Notes: generated by a model not told the origin, from the sequence alone. Counted from the stretch's first letter, positions 7,117-15,374 are shown. The stretch is DNA of 64,000 bases from Saccharothrix longispora (GCF_030852425.1 NZ_NSDM01000010.1:62001-126000); one strand, 5' to 3'. Numbers and translations: made by a program.

Positions 7117-8651
7117 CGGGGCACCTCGCTCGTGGACACCAGGGCCACCTCGTCCAGGCCGCCGACGACCAGGTCGGCGTGCGAGAAGTCGTTGTGCACG
7201 GTGATCCGGTTGGGCACCGCCACGCACCGCAGCCCGGCGGCCTTGGCGGCGCTCACCCCGCGCGCGGAGTCCTCGAACGCGATCGCGCGCGACGCCGCCA
7301 CGCCCAGCTCGTCCAGCGCGATCAGGTACCCGTCCGGGGCGGGTTTGGGCGGGTGCTCCCCGCTCGTCACGATCAGGTCGAACGCGTCGGCGTCGAGCCC
7401 GAGCGCGTCCATCTGGCGCCGGACCCACTTCATGGGGGAGTTGCTGACCAGGCACAGGGTGAACCCGCTGGTCGCGCAGTGGTCCAGGAACCGCCGGACG
7501 CCGGGCAGCACGGTCAGCATCCCGTCCCGCACGACCCGTCGGGCCTGCTCCATCGCCTCCCGGTCGAGCGGCGCGCCCGCGAACCCCTCCAGCTCGTCCC
7601 ACGGGGAGAGCGGGTCGTCGCCGCCGCACCGCGCAGCCCAGGTCGCGGTGTCCAACCGCCGGCCGTACCGGCCGTACAGCTCGTTCCACGACCGCCAGCC
7701 GGCGTACTCGGTGTCGATGAGCAGCCCGTCGAAGTCGACCAGCACGGCGTCGCACTCCAGCCGCACCGGTGGGGTCCGCTCGGCGGGCAGCACCTCGGTC
7801 TCCAGCACCCGCCGCGCGGTCTCGCTGTTGCGCCGCTGCTCGAACTCGTTCTCGAAGTACCAGCGAGAGACGAACAGGTTGCGCCACAGCGAGTACAGCG
7901 GCGCGAGCAGTTCGACGCGCTCGCGCAGCGCGCCGTCGGCGCCGTAGCCGTCGAGCACCTCGTCCCGGCGCCACGGGTGGAAGTGCGTCAGCACGACCAG
8001 GTCCATCACCGGGTCGCCCCAGCCGACGTCGCCGAAGTCGACCAGCACCACCCGATCCCCGTGCACGAGCAGGTGCCTCGCCTGGAGGTCGCCGTGCACC
8101 AGCGCGCGGGGGGCCGGACCGGCCGCGGCGAGCGTGCGCAGGGCGTAGCGGCGCACGGCGTCGGACTCGGCCTGGTCGAGCAGCCCGCGCTCGACCGCCG
8201 CCGCGCACTCCACCGCGACGCGGTGGTCCACGTGCTGCTCCCACTCGCCGACGCCGTCGCAGAACATCGCCGTGCCGGGCGGGACGGGGGTGTCGTGCAG
8301 GGCGCGCACGGCGGCCCCGGCCACCCGCCACGGCGCGTCCTCGTCGACCAGGGACCGCGTGGTGGGCACCTCCTCCAGCACCAGGAAGTGGAACCCGTCG
8401 TGCCCGTGCCACAGGACGAGGGGGACCGGCGCCCCCGCGTCGGCCGCCGCGAGCAGCCCGGTGCGCTCGCGGTGGTGCCGCACCCCGTCGGTGTCGACCT
8501 TCACGACGGCACGCCGCCCGTCGGGCAGCGTGGCCCGGCAGACGGCCCGCCGGTCCCAGTCCACCTCCGGCGGGTCGAGGTGGACGGGACCGCCGAACCG
8601 CGCGGTCAGGCACCGCCGGGTGGCTTCGACGTACCAGTGCGGCCCGCTCAC
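7113..8651 (-). CDS. Fusion of APH-fold kinase and HAD phosphatase
   Basis: A 512-residue two-domain protein. Residues 1-290 are an aminoglycoside-phosphotransferase-like kinase with HGDLQARHLL at 186-195 and DFG at 205-207. The metal-binding Asn of the HGDxxxxN motif is His193. Residues 300-512 are a beta-phosphoglucomutase-type HAD hydrolase with the nucleophile motif DFDG (D306, D308), VSNS, KPAPDGY and FEDSARGV, all canonical. The GTG start overlaps the TenA-like stop (GTGA). A kinase and a phosphatase on one chain suggest a phosphorylate, modify, dephosphorylate sequence, or that one half has been recruited for another reaction. Confidence 0.8.
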   Translation of the reverse strand: MSGPHWYVEATRRCLTARFGGPVHLDPPEVDWDRRAVCRATLPDGRRAVVKVDTDGVRHHRERTGLLAAADAGAPVPLVLWHGHDGFHFLVLEEVPTTRSLVDEDAPWRVAGAAVRALHDTPVPPGTAMFCDGVGEWEQHVDHRVAVECAAAVERGLLDQAESDAVRRYALRTLAAAGPAPRALVHGDLQARHLLVHGDRVVLVDFGDVGWGDPVMDLVVLTHFHPWRRDEVLDGYGADGALRERVELLAPLYSLWRNLFVSRWYFENEFEQRRNSETARRVLETEVLPAERTPPVRLECDAVLVDFDGLLIDTEYAGWRSWNELYGRYGRRLDTATWAARCGGDDPLSPWDELEGFAGAPLDREAMEQARRVVRDGMLTVLPGVRRFLDHCATSGFTLCLVSNSPMKWVRRQMDALGLDADAFDLIVTSGEHPPKPAPDGYLIALDELGVAASRAIAFEDSARGVSAAKAAGLRCVAVPNRITVHNDFSHADLVVGGLDEVALVSTSEVPR

Positions 8652-9361
8652 AAGTCCAGCACCTGCGGCTGGAAGTCCGGGTGCCCGACGACGGGCCACG
8701 CCGGACCGGGTTCCAGCGCGTCGTCGAAGACCGCCACCTGGTGCTGGGTGCTGCGCACGAACAGGCGGATCAGGTGGTCGCGCCGGCCGGGCTCGCGCGC
8801 GACCTCGTCCTCCATCAGGCCGACGTGCGCCTCCAGCATGTTGTACATCTGCTTGTCGGCGTAGATCCGCGCCCAACGCCGGTACGCCTCCGGCCCCTGG
8901 ACGTCCACCGACTCGAACCGCCGGCCGACGACCTTGGTGAAGAACGTGCACGGCAGCAGGGCGGCTGCGGTGTCCCCGGCGGTGCCCTCCAGGGCGGCCC
9001 GCAGGAGGTGGTTCGCGTACGCCTCCCGGCGCGGTGACAGCGACCAGCGGTCGAACCGGGGGTTCCGCACGCCCAGCGATTCGAGGATCTCGCGCTTCGC
9101 GGCCAGCTCCTTGGCCACGAACACGTCCTTGAGCAGTTGGGTCGCGGCACGCGACCAGTCCGACCCGACCGGTGCCTTGGCCAGGGCCAGGGCCACAGTC
9201 TGGTGCAGGTACGGGATGAACGGCGCGTCCTCCAGTTGGAAGCGGACGAACCGCTCGACCGGGAGCACCCCCTTCTCCAGCGCCTCGAACCAGGGGTGGT
9301 TCTCGTAGTAAGCCCAGGCCGGGCCGGCGGCCTCGATGCAGTCGTCGACGAGCGAACCCAT
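8648..9361 (-). CDS. TenA-like (thiaminase II family) protein with altered catalytic Glu region
   Basis: A 237-residue all-helical TenA/heme-oxygenase-fold protein. QLEDAPFIPYLHQ (42-54) matches the substrate-Asp helix, and ALLPCTFFTK keeps the catalytic Cys (C138). The helix that normally ends F-x-x-S-x-x-Y-E-x-x-F-W reads STQHQVAVFDDA, so the catalytic Glu seems replaced near residue 207. TenA hydrolyses thiamine breakdown products to release the aminomethyl or hydroxymethyl pyrimidine. In this cluster it may handle a cytosine analogue or catalyse a different reaction. ATG at 9361 with GGAGGG upstream. Confidence 0.75.
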   Translation of the reverse strand: MGSLVDDCIEAAGPAWAYYENHPWFEALEKGVLPVERFVRFQLEDAPFIPYLHQTVALALAKAPVGSDWSRAATQLLKDVFVAKELAAKREILESLGVRNPRFDRWSLSPRREAYANHLLRAALEGTAGDTAAALLPCTFFTKVVGRRFESVDVQGPEAYRRWARIYADKQMYNMLEAHVGLMEDEVAREPGRRDHLIRLFVRSTQHQVAVFDDALEPGPAWPVVGHPDFQPQVLDL

Positions 9362-9374
9362 GTCCTGCCCCTCC

Positions 9375-10349
9375 CTATTCCGACGCGGCGGACAGCAGGC
9401 TGTCGGGGGTGGCCTCCAGCTTCCGCACCCGCACGAGCGCCTCGACGAACTCCCGCTCGCGCTCCTCGAAGTTGACGCGGTTGCGGCGCAGGAAGTCCAC
9501 GATCGTGTCCACGTCGTGCACCGGCTGGTTGGTCAGGTCGCGCAGGGACGAGCCCTGGCTGAGCTGGAACAGCGAGACGTCCGGCGACTGCGTGGTGTTG
9601 AACCGGACCGGCATCGAGATGTTGCCGTCGTCGAGCGTGACCACCTGGTGCATCCAGAACGGCGGCACGTACAGCACCTCGCCCGGTGCGAGCACGCCCT
9701 GGTACACCTGCTCCAGTTCGCCCAGCACGGGGGCGTCCTCCGGCACGATGTCCGCGTGCGACAGGTCGTAGCGCGCCTCGGCGGGCCAGTCCCGCTGCAG
9801 CCGGGCCGCGTCGAACGGGTGCACCATCAGGTAGCGCTTGTGCCCCGAGATCTGGAACAGCAGGCCGTGCCACTGGTCGTTGTGGAAGGGGGTGGCGTTG
9901 CCCGCCTGTCCCATCCAGATGCCGGTCCACGCCGGGTTGAACTCGCGGCCGGTGTCCGGGATCTCGAAGTCGGCGGACAGGTTCTCGTACACCGCCGACC
10001 CCGGCTCCGCGCGCAGGTAGTACGAGCGGTCCGGGTCCTCGCGCTCGACGCCGAAGATGTGCTTGACGACCGTGGCGAAGCTGGTGGTGACCTTCTCGTT
10101 GACCTGCTGGAGGACGGTGCCCTGCAACGACTCGTCGGTCACGAACGCGGTGACCTGCTCGTCGCCGCACCGCTCGACGAGGTGCTCGGCGGTCCACTTG
10201 CCGACGGCGGCCCACTTGTCGGCCACGTCCTCGATCACGACGGGCAGGCCGCCGTAGCCCGCCCACTCGCCGGGGTCCGCCCCGTTCGGCCGCGCGCTGG
10301 GCAGACCACTGATCCGCGGCGCGGGACGGGTCGTCGGTTGCCTCGTCAT
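9375..10349 (-). CDS. JmjC/cupin-8 Fe(II)/2-oxoglutarate oxygenase-like protein
   Basis: A 324-residue cupin-type oxygenase. The iron triad is visible: H156 and D158 in TPFHNDQWHG, and H234 in PPFWMHQV. GHKRYLMVHP (169-178) has the Lys that usually binds 2-oxoglutarate. It belongs with small-molecule or protein hydroxylases of the FIH-like JmjC group. The ATG at 10349 has AAGGGAAGG upstream and follows the amidotransferase gene by 13 bases. Hydroxylation of a pyrimidine, sugar or amino-acid unit is inferred from position. The substrate is unknown. Confidence 0.8.
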   Translation of the reverse strand: MTRQPTTRPAPRISGLPSARPNGADPGEWAGYGGLPVVIEDVADKWAAVGKWTAEHLVERCGDEQVTAFVTDESLQGTVLQQVNEKVTTSFATVVKHIFGVEREDPDRSYYLRAEPGSAVYENLSADFEIPDTGREFNPAWTGIWMGQAGNATPFHNDQWHGLLFQISGHKRYLMVHPFDAARLQRDWPAEARYDLSHADIVPEDAPVLGELEQVYQGVLAPGEVLYVPPFWMHQVVTLDDGNISMPVRFNTTQSPDVSLFQLSQGSSLRDLTNQPVHDVDTIVDFLRRNRVNFEEREREFVEALVRVRKLEATPDSLLSAASE

Positions 10350-10362
10350 GGCTTCCTTCCCT

Positions 10363-12261
10363 TCATCGGACGTAGAGGTCGTGCAGGATGTGCAGGCCCA
10401 GCAGGTGGTTGTGGACCTTGTCGTGTTCGTTGGCGGTCGCGTTGTCGGCCGGCAGCTCGGCCAGGAACCGCAGCGTGCGGTCCGGGTCGCAGATCCCGAC
10501 GTCGGCGATCCGGTCACGGGTGAGGTACTTCCCGACCAGCCGCGCCCGCCCGTGCGCGCGGGCCTCGGAGCGGTGGGCGGGGGGCGCCATGAACGCGAAC
10601 TTGCGCCGCTCGTAGAGGAATTCGGGCATCGCGTGCCGCAGCGCCTCGCGCAGCACCCACTTCTCGGTGCCGTTGCGGATGCGCAGGGCGGGCGGCACCC
10701 GCACCGCCGTCTCGGCGACCAGGTGGTCCAGCAGCACCGGGCGGGTCTCCACGGCGTTGGCCATGTCCACCCGGTCGCCTCCCCAGCTGAGGATCTGGCC
10801 GTCCAGCATCGTCTTGGCCCAGGTGTACTGGGCCCGGTCCAACCGGCCCCGGTGCTCCAGCGCGGCCGGGTCGAGCGCCTGCGCCACCGCCTCCAGCGGG
10901 TCGTAGTCGCCGAGCGCGGCGAGCAGGCCGTCCGCCAGCAGGGGGCGCACCAGGCGCCACGTCGACACCCACGGCTGCACCCAACCGGGCGTGAACCCCA
11001 CGACCCGCTCGAACCCGGGGTGCCGTTGCGCCGTCGCGGGCAGGATCGCGCCGACGAACAGGTCGTCGGCCCGGTTGAGATCGGGGGACACGTGGTCGAG
11101 CGCGAACGCCGGGTAGCCCGCGAACAGCTCGTCGGCCCCCTCGCCGGAGACCACGGCGCGCACGCCCCGTGCGGCGACCATGCCGCTGAGCTGCATCTTG
11201 GCGACGCCGAGCGTGTTGTAGAACGTCCGCTCGCTGTGCCACACCGCCCGGACGTAGTGCTCGTCGTACAGCTCGTCGTCGTCCACGTGCCGCACCGCCA
11301 GCCCGACGCCGGCGTGCTCGGCGACCTTGGCCGCGATGCCCGACTCGTCGTAGGCCGGGTCGGAGAACGCGATGGTGAACGCCTCCGGCGGCTTCTGCGC
11401 CAGGGCCGCCGTCATCCCGAGCAGCGCCCCGCTGTCCATGCCGCCCGACAGGTACAGCCCGACCGGGACGTCGGCCTCGACGCGCACCGCGAGCGCGTCG
11501 GTCACCGCGTCGCGCACCGCGTCGACGTGCGCCTCCGGCTCCTCGTCGCCCCACCCGCCCTCGTGCGGGAACTCCAGGTCCCAGTACCGGTGCGCGCGCA
11601 CGCGCAGCCGGTCGCCGTCGCGGTCCACGACGAGCAGGTGGCCCGGCCGCAGCGACTCGACGCCCTCGAACGCGGTCGAGCCGGGCACCATCACCTGCAC
11701 GAGCTGGTTGACCGCGGCCGTCGCCGACAACCGCCGCGGCACCGCGGGGTGCTCCAGCAGCGCCTTCGCCTCGGACGCCCAGCCGAACACCGCGCTGCCG
11801 ACGTGGAAGAACAGCGGTCGCACGCCGAACCGGTCCCGGGCCAGCACGAGCCGGTCGCGTTCGGCGTCGAACAGGGCGATGGCGAACTCGCCGCGCAGGT
11901 GGCGCACGAAGTCCAGCCCGTGCCGCCGGTAGAGCGGCAGCACCAGCTCGCTGTCCGACTTGGTGGCGAACCGCTCGCCGCGCGCGGTCAGCTCCGCCCG
12001 CATCCGCCGGAACCCGTAGAGCTCCCCGGCGACGGTCGCGACGACCGACCCGTCCGGGGCGGTCATCGGTTGGGCGCCGCCCGAGCCGAGGTCGTTGATG
12101 GCCAGCCTGGTGTGGCCCATCGCCAGGCCCGCCGCGGGCCGCGCGCCGGAGCCCGGCCCGTCGGGGCCGCGGTGGCCGAGCACGGCCAGCATCCGGTCGA
12201 GCACGCGCGGCGCGTCCGGCGCGAGCCGTTCGCACGTCATGAACCCCGCGATGCCGCACAC
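10363..12261 (-). CDS. Asparagine-synthetase-type (class II glutamine) amidotransferase
   Basis: A 632-residue AsnB-type enzyme. The GTG start at 12261 places Cys2 next to the initiator (CGIAGF), the N-terminal glutaminase nucleophile. HRGPDGPG and LAINDL follow as in AsnB. The synthetase half has the PP-loop LSGGMDS, SGEGADELF, and the C-terminal RPVLLDH and RRKFAF segments. It adenylates a carboxylate and amidates it with glutamine-derived ammonia. In antibiotic clusters such enzymes also form lactams or unusual amides. It starts five bases after the carbamoyltransferase stop. The acceptor carboxylate is unknown. Confidence 0.85.
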   Translation of the reverse strand: MCGIAGFMTCERLAPDAPRVLDRMLAVLGHRGPDGPGSGARPAAGLAMGHTRLAINDLGSGGAQPMTAPDGSVVATVAGELYGFRRMRAELTARGERFATKSDSELVLPLYRRHGLDFVRHLRGEFAIALFDAERDRLVLARDRFGVRPLFFHVGSAVFGWASEAKALLEHPAVPRRLSATAAVNQLVQVMVPGSTAFEGVESLRPGHLLVVDRDGDRLRVRAHRYWDLEFPHEGGWGDEEPEAHVDAVRDAVTDALAVRVEADVPVGLYLSGGMDSGALLGMTAALAQKPPEAFTIAFSDPAYDESGIAAKVAEHAGVGLAVRHVDDDELYDEHYVRAVWHSERTFYNTLGVAKMQLSGMVAARGVRAVVSGEGADELFAGYPAFALDHVSPDLNRADDLFVGAILPATAQRHPGFERVVGFTPGWVQPWVSTWRLVRPLLADGLLAALGDYDPLEAVAQALDPAALEHRGRLDRAQYTWAKTMLDGQILSWGGDRVDMANAVETRPVLLDHLVAETAVRVPPALRIRNGTEKWVLREALRHAMPEFLYERRKFAFMAPPAHRSEARAHGRARLVGKYLTRDRIADVGICDPDRTLRFLAELPADNATANEHDKVHNHLLGLHILHDLYVR

Positions 12262-12266
12262 GGGTG

Positions 12267-13331
12267 TCAGCCCCCGTTCCGGGCGAGCGCGCCCAGCCGG
12301 CCGGTGATCGCCAGCAGCAGCGCCTGGCGCACGAACACCGCGCCGGCCGCCTGGTCGAAGTACAGGTTGTGCGGCGTGTCGTCGAGGTCCGTGCCCAGCT
12401 CGTCCTGCCGGGCCAGCGGGTGCATGACGACGGCGTCCCGCTTGAGCGGCACGGTGGCGTCGAGGCGGGTCTTCGAGCCCAGCACCTGGTACTCCCGGTC
12501 GACCAGGGTGAGCGAGTTCTGGTACACGACGTCGAACTCCCCGGCGCGCGGCTCGAACTCGGTGTCGCAGCGGTGCTCGACACCGGCGCCCTCCAGCACC
12601 GCGGCCAGGCCCTCGCCCAGCGGCCGGTGGTCGTCCGACACGACGGTGATGTCCCGCACGGCGCGGGGGAAGTGGGTGGCGGTCATGAGCAGGAAGCTGC
12701 GCATCGACCGCATCCGGCGCGGCGTGCCGAGGAGGCACAGCGAGATCCGGCTGTCCCGGTCGGGGTCGGGCGAGGCCAGTGCCGGGCGCCACTTCAGCAG
12801 CGCGTACCAGTCGGCCATCGCCTGCGTCGGGTGCTCGTGGCAGCCGTTGCCGCCGTTGACCAGCGGCACCGCCGTGCCGGACGAGCGGATCTCGTCGACC
12901 GAGTCCTCCGCGGTGTGGCGCAGCACGACGACGTCCGCGTAGGAGTCGAGCATCATGCCGGTGTCGGCGAGGGACTCGCCCTTGTGCACGCTGGTGAAGC
13001 GCGCGTCCGGGATGCTGATCACCGCCGCCCCCAGTCGGTGCGCCGCGGACTCGAAGGACAGCCGCGTGCGCGTGCTGGGTTCGAAGAACGCGGTGAGCAC
13101 GACCTTCCCCGCCAGCGCCGAGGCGGGCGCGGTCCCGGCCACCTGGAGCCCGGCGGCCACCGAGAACAGCCCCAGCAACTCGTCGCGACCCACGTCCGAC
13201 GTCGATATCACGGATCTCCCGGCGATTCGGTGCAGCGCCGCCGGCACGCCTGTCGCCAACGGTCGCGGATCGGTCACCCGGCGGCCGAGGGTGGGTGCGG
13301 TCACGCTCTCGGGTGACCGGTTGACCGGCAT
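12267..13331 (-). CDS. Aspartate/ornithine carbamoyltransferase-family enzyme with altered acceptor site
   Basis: A 354-residue transcarbamoylase. The carbamoyl-phosphate site is intact: FFEPSTRTRLSFE (STRTR at 86-90), HKGESLADT (K117), HPTQ (167-170) and HPLARQDE near 304. In bacterial PyrB the aspartate-binding segment reads T-R-x-Q-x-E-R; here it is QNSLTLVDRE (271-280), so the acceptor-binding Arg and Gln are lost. The ATG at 13331 has GGAGGG five bases upstream and is preferred over the longer frame to 13445. It is the first gene of the minus operon. It may carbamoylate a pathway amine, or less likely act as a resistant PyrB copy. Confidence 0.82.
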   Translation of the reverse strand: MPVNRSPESVTAPTLGRRVTDPRPLATGVPAALHRIAGRSVISTSDVGRDELLGLFSVAAGLQVAGTAPASALAGKVVLTAFFEPSTRTRLSFESAAHRLGAAVISIPDARFTSVHKGESLADTGMMLDSYADVVVLRHTAEDSVDEIRSSGTAVPLVNGGNGCHEHPTQAMADWYALLKWRPALASPDPDRDSRISLCLLGTPRRMRSMRSFLLMTATHFPRAVRDITVVSDDHRPLGEGLAAVLEGAGVEHRCDTEFEPRAGEFDVVYQNSLTLVDREYQVLGSKTRLDATVPLKRDAVVMHPLARQDELGTDLDDTPHNLYFDQAAGAVFVRQALLLAITGRLGALARNGG

Positions 13332-13528
13332 ATTCCCTCCACCGCGTCGATGACGTGGGAAAAAGTACATGAATGCCCAGTGGGTGTGAAGCGGCAATCC
13401 TGTCCGTAAATGCTCGGACGGGCCAGCGAGAATTGAAAATAGCACACGAGAGGTGGGCGTCAGTCGGCCGATCGGGTGATGCGGAGATCGGGTACCGGGA
13501 ATCCCGAGAGGCGTGACCGGTCGCGTGC

Positions 13529-13561
13529 ATTCGACCGGGGGCGCGCGTTCAACCGTCGAAT
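13529..13561. promoter_or_regulatory. StrR-like inverted repeat (candidate regulator operator)
   Basis: Half-sites ATTCGAC (13529-13535) and GTCGAAT (13555-13561) form a perfect 7-base inverted repeat with a 19-base spacer. StrR of streptomycin synthesis binds GTTCGACTG-N11-CAGTCGAAC, so the TTCGAC/GTCGAA cores match although spacing is four bases longer. It lies between the two operons and beside a ParB/StrR-family regulator gene. Binding by that regulator is inference. Confidence 0.5.
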
Positions 13562-13710
13562 TTCGATGATTGCACGACGTTCGCGCTGGTCAGCGCGCTG
13601 TCGTGCATCCGCTTGGCGTTGTCGTCTCACTTCGTGGTTACCTGCCGGGTCTTTGCCCGCCCCGCCCTGCGCGTTACCGTCGTCGGCTCGTGCCCTTCCT
13701 TGAAGCCGCC

Positions 13711-13740
13711 TTGACGTTCGGCGTACACTGAGTTTCATTA
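13711..13740 (+). promoter_or_regulatory. Candidate promoter for the plus operon
   Basis: TTGACG at 13711-13716 followed after 18 bases by TCATTA at 13735-13740, about 115 bases upstream of the regulator start. The -35 is good and the -10 is weak. This is a pattern match only. Confidence 0.35.
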
Positions 13741-13855
13741 AGGTGTGAATCGTCAGTGTGAAAGCCGCGCGCCGCCTGTCGCCGCATATCGGGACGGGTG
13801 GCGCGTACGGATGTGCGCACCGCCGCTCATCGATGTCGGCGCCAGGGGGATATGC

Positions 13856-14887
13856 ATGCCGATCGACAACGGCATTGATTTTGATGGACCGGTCGACCTG
13901 GGGGGTCGCAATGCGGGGGCACCGTCGCTCGTGCCCGTGGAGCACCTCGAAATAGCGGGTTCGCCACGACTCGACGGGGAGGACCCGGAGCACACCAGGC
14001 TGCTGGCGGAGGTGGACACACCGCTGCCGCCGGTCCTCGTGCACCGGCAGACCATGCGCGTCATAGACGGCGTCCACCGCGTGCGCGCCGCGGTCCTGAA
14101 AGGGCAGCGGACGATCGCCGTCGAGTACTTCGACGGCGACGAGGACGGGGCGGACATCCGCGCCGTGCAGGCCAACCTGCGCCACGGGTTGCCGCTCTCG
14201 CTCGCGGACCGGCGGGCGGCGGCGGGGCGGATCGTCGCCCGGCACCCCGACTGGTCCGACCGCGCGATCGCGACGCTGGTCGGCCTGTCCTCGGACACGG
14301 TCGCCGCCGTCCGCGGACGCACGGCGGCCGGGGGCGGGCAGAGCGGCACGCGGGTGGGGCGGGACGGGCGGGTTCGCCCGTTGGACGCCAGCCAGGGACG
14401 GCGGCGGGCCGAGGCGGTCCTCGCCGAACGGCCCGATGCCTCGCTGCGGGAGATCGCCCGGGAGGCCGGGATCGCGGTGGCCACCGCGCGCGACGTGCGG
14501 GACCGCGTGCGGCGCGGGCTCGACCCCGTGCCGGCCGCCCAGCGGTCGGCACGGACGGGGGAGCGGCAGGTCGCGCCGGAGGTGTCCATACCGGCGCAGA
14601 CCAGGCGCATGAGCACGAGGGACCTGTCGTCGACGCTGGGCTCCCTGAAGAAGGACCCCTCGCTCAGGTTCACCGAGGACGGCCGGCGGCTGCTGCGCTG
14701 GCTGGACTTCCACCTGCTCAGCCTCGACGCGGACACCTGGATGACGGCGGCGGTGCCCCCGCACTGCGCGCAGTTGATCGCCGAGCTCTCCAGGCAGTAC
14801 GCGCAGAGGTGGCAGGACTTCGCCAAGGCGATCGAGAACCGCGCGCACCGACCGGTGCCGCACGACCACCACGAGGAGAAGGCATGA
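13856..14887 (+). CDS. ParB-domain StrR/NovG-like pathway regulator
   Basis: A 343-residue protein with an N-terminal ParB-like domain (VPVEHLEIAGSPR, PPVLVHRQTMRVIDGVHRV) and a helix-turn-helix around SDRAIATLVGLSSDTVAAVR; a second helical repeat near SLREIAREAGIAVATARDV resembles another HTH. This layout is that of StrR, NovG and related pathway-specific activators. The ATG at 13856 is chosen because AGGGGGA precedes it; the frame is open further upstream to 13745. The stop overlaps the start of the next gene (ATGA). It probably activates one or both cluster A operons through the repeat at 13529-13561. Confidence 0.85.
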   Translation: MPIDNGIDFDGPVDLGGRNAGAPSLVPVEHLEIAGSPRLDGEDPEHTRLLAEVDTPLPPVLVHRQTMRVIDGVHRVRAAVLKGQRTIAVEYFDGDEDGADIRAVQANLRHGLPLSLADRRAAAGRIVARHPDWSDRAIATLVGLSSDTVAAVRGRTAAGGGQSGTRVGRDGRVRPLDASQGRRRAEAVLAERPDASLREIAREAGIAVATARDVRDRVRRGLDPVPAAQRSARTGERQVAPEVSIPAQTRRMSTRDLSSTLGSLKKDPSLRFTEDGRRLLRWLDFHLLSLDADTWMTAAVPPHCAQLIAELSRQYAQRWQDFAKAIENRAHRPVPHDHHEEKA

Positions 14888-15255
14888 CCAGGACCAAGCG
14901 GACCGCCGTGCTCGCGAGCGCGCTGCTCGCCATCGGGCTCACCCACGCCGGCGTCGCGCAGGCGGACGACCTCCGGGCGGCGGGCACGTGCGACTTCGCC
15001 GACACGCTCTGCCTGTGGGACCAGACGAACTTCAACGGCGCGCAGATGAACCTCATGCCGCTCCCGCCGAGCAACGCCACCTGCGTCGACCTCGCCGCGC
15101 ACGGCTGGGGCGGCCGCGTCCGCTCGGCCATCAACACCTCGTCCAAGACGGCCGCGCTGTTCATCACCACGGACTGCACCGGCCACCCCTACGGCGTCAG
15201 CGGCAGCGCCCCGTCGGTCGGCATCGCGGCCAACAGCGTCTGGGTCCAGCGCTGA
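14884..15255 (+). CDS. Small secreted protein, peptidase inhibitor I36-like
   Basis: A 123-residue protein with a classic signal peptide (MTRTKRTAVLASALLAIG, cleavage likely after GVAQA). The mature part has CDFADTLCLWDQTNFNG, resembling the I36/beta-gamma-crystallin-like small secreted proteins of actinomycetes, with four Cys that could form two disulfides. Its start lies inside the regulator stop codon (ATGA overlap), which is odd for a secreted protein next to a pathway regulator. A 30-base palindrome follows. A role in the pathway is not evident. Confidence 0.75.
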   Translation: MTRTKRTAVLASALLAIGLTHAGVAQADDLRAAGTCDFADTLCLWDQTNFNGAQMNLMPLPPSNATCVDLAAHGWGGRVRSAINTSSKTAALFITTDCTGHPYGVSGSAPSVGIAANSVWVQR

Positions 15256-15280
15256 CGCGTTCCGCGAGGCGCTGACCGAT

Positions 15281-15310
15281 CGGGTCCGTCCCGCCGGCGG
15301 GACGGACCCG
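15281..15310. terminator. Perfect 30-base palindrome: terminator or attenuator hairpin
   Basis: Arms CGGGTCCGTCCCGCC and its exact reverse complement meet without mismatch. It sits 25 bases after the I36-like gene stop and about 65 bases before the MFS start. As RNA it would form a very stable GC hairpin, although no U-tract follows. It could lower expression of the MFS-radical SAM operon relative to the regulator, or be a protein-binding site. Confidence 0.6.
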
Positions 15311-15374
15311 GGCGCCCCGGAGGAGTGCGTGTGGTCGAGGGTCCGCGGTTCGACGAGGGGGAGCGCGAGGCAGG

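Larger units (their letters stand above)
13332..13855. promoter_or_regulatory. Divergent promoter region of cluster A
   Basis: A 524-base gap between the divergent carbamoyltransferase and StrR-like regulator genes. It is visibly richer in A and T than its surroundings (for example 13360-13445 and 13700-13760). No convincing coding frame is seen. It must hold the promoters of both operons, and it contains a StrR-like inverted repeat and a candidate -35/-10 pair listed separately. Confidence 0.7.

Noticed and set aside
10348-12942. 864-codon open frame on the plus strand
   Set aside because: Antisense to the AsnB-type and carbamoyltransferase genes, which have full catalytic motifs. The frame is low-complexity Arg/Gly/Ala text of the kind made by GC-rich codons.
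13460-15186. Long minus-strand frames opposite the regulator and I36-like genes
   Set aside because: Shadow frames. The plus-strand proteins have clear ParB/HTH and signal-peptide features, ribosome sites and coupled starts.
15281-15310. Insertion-sequence terminal repeat
   Set aside because: A head-to-head palindrome without a transposase or target duplication; a hairpin or operator is simpler.
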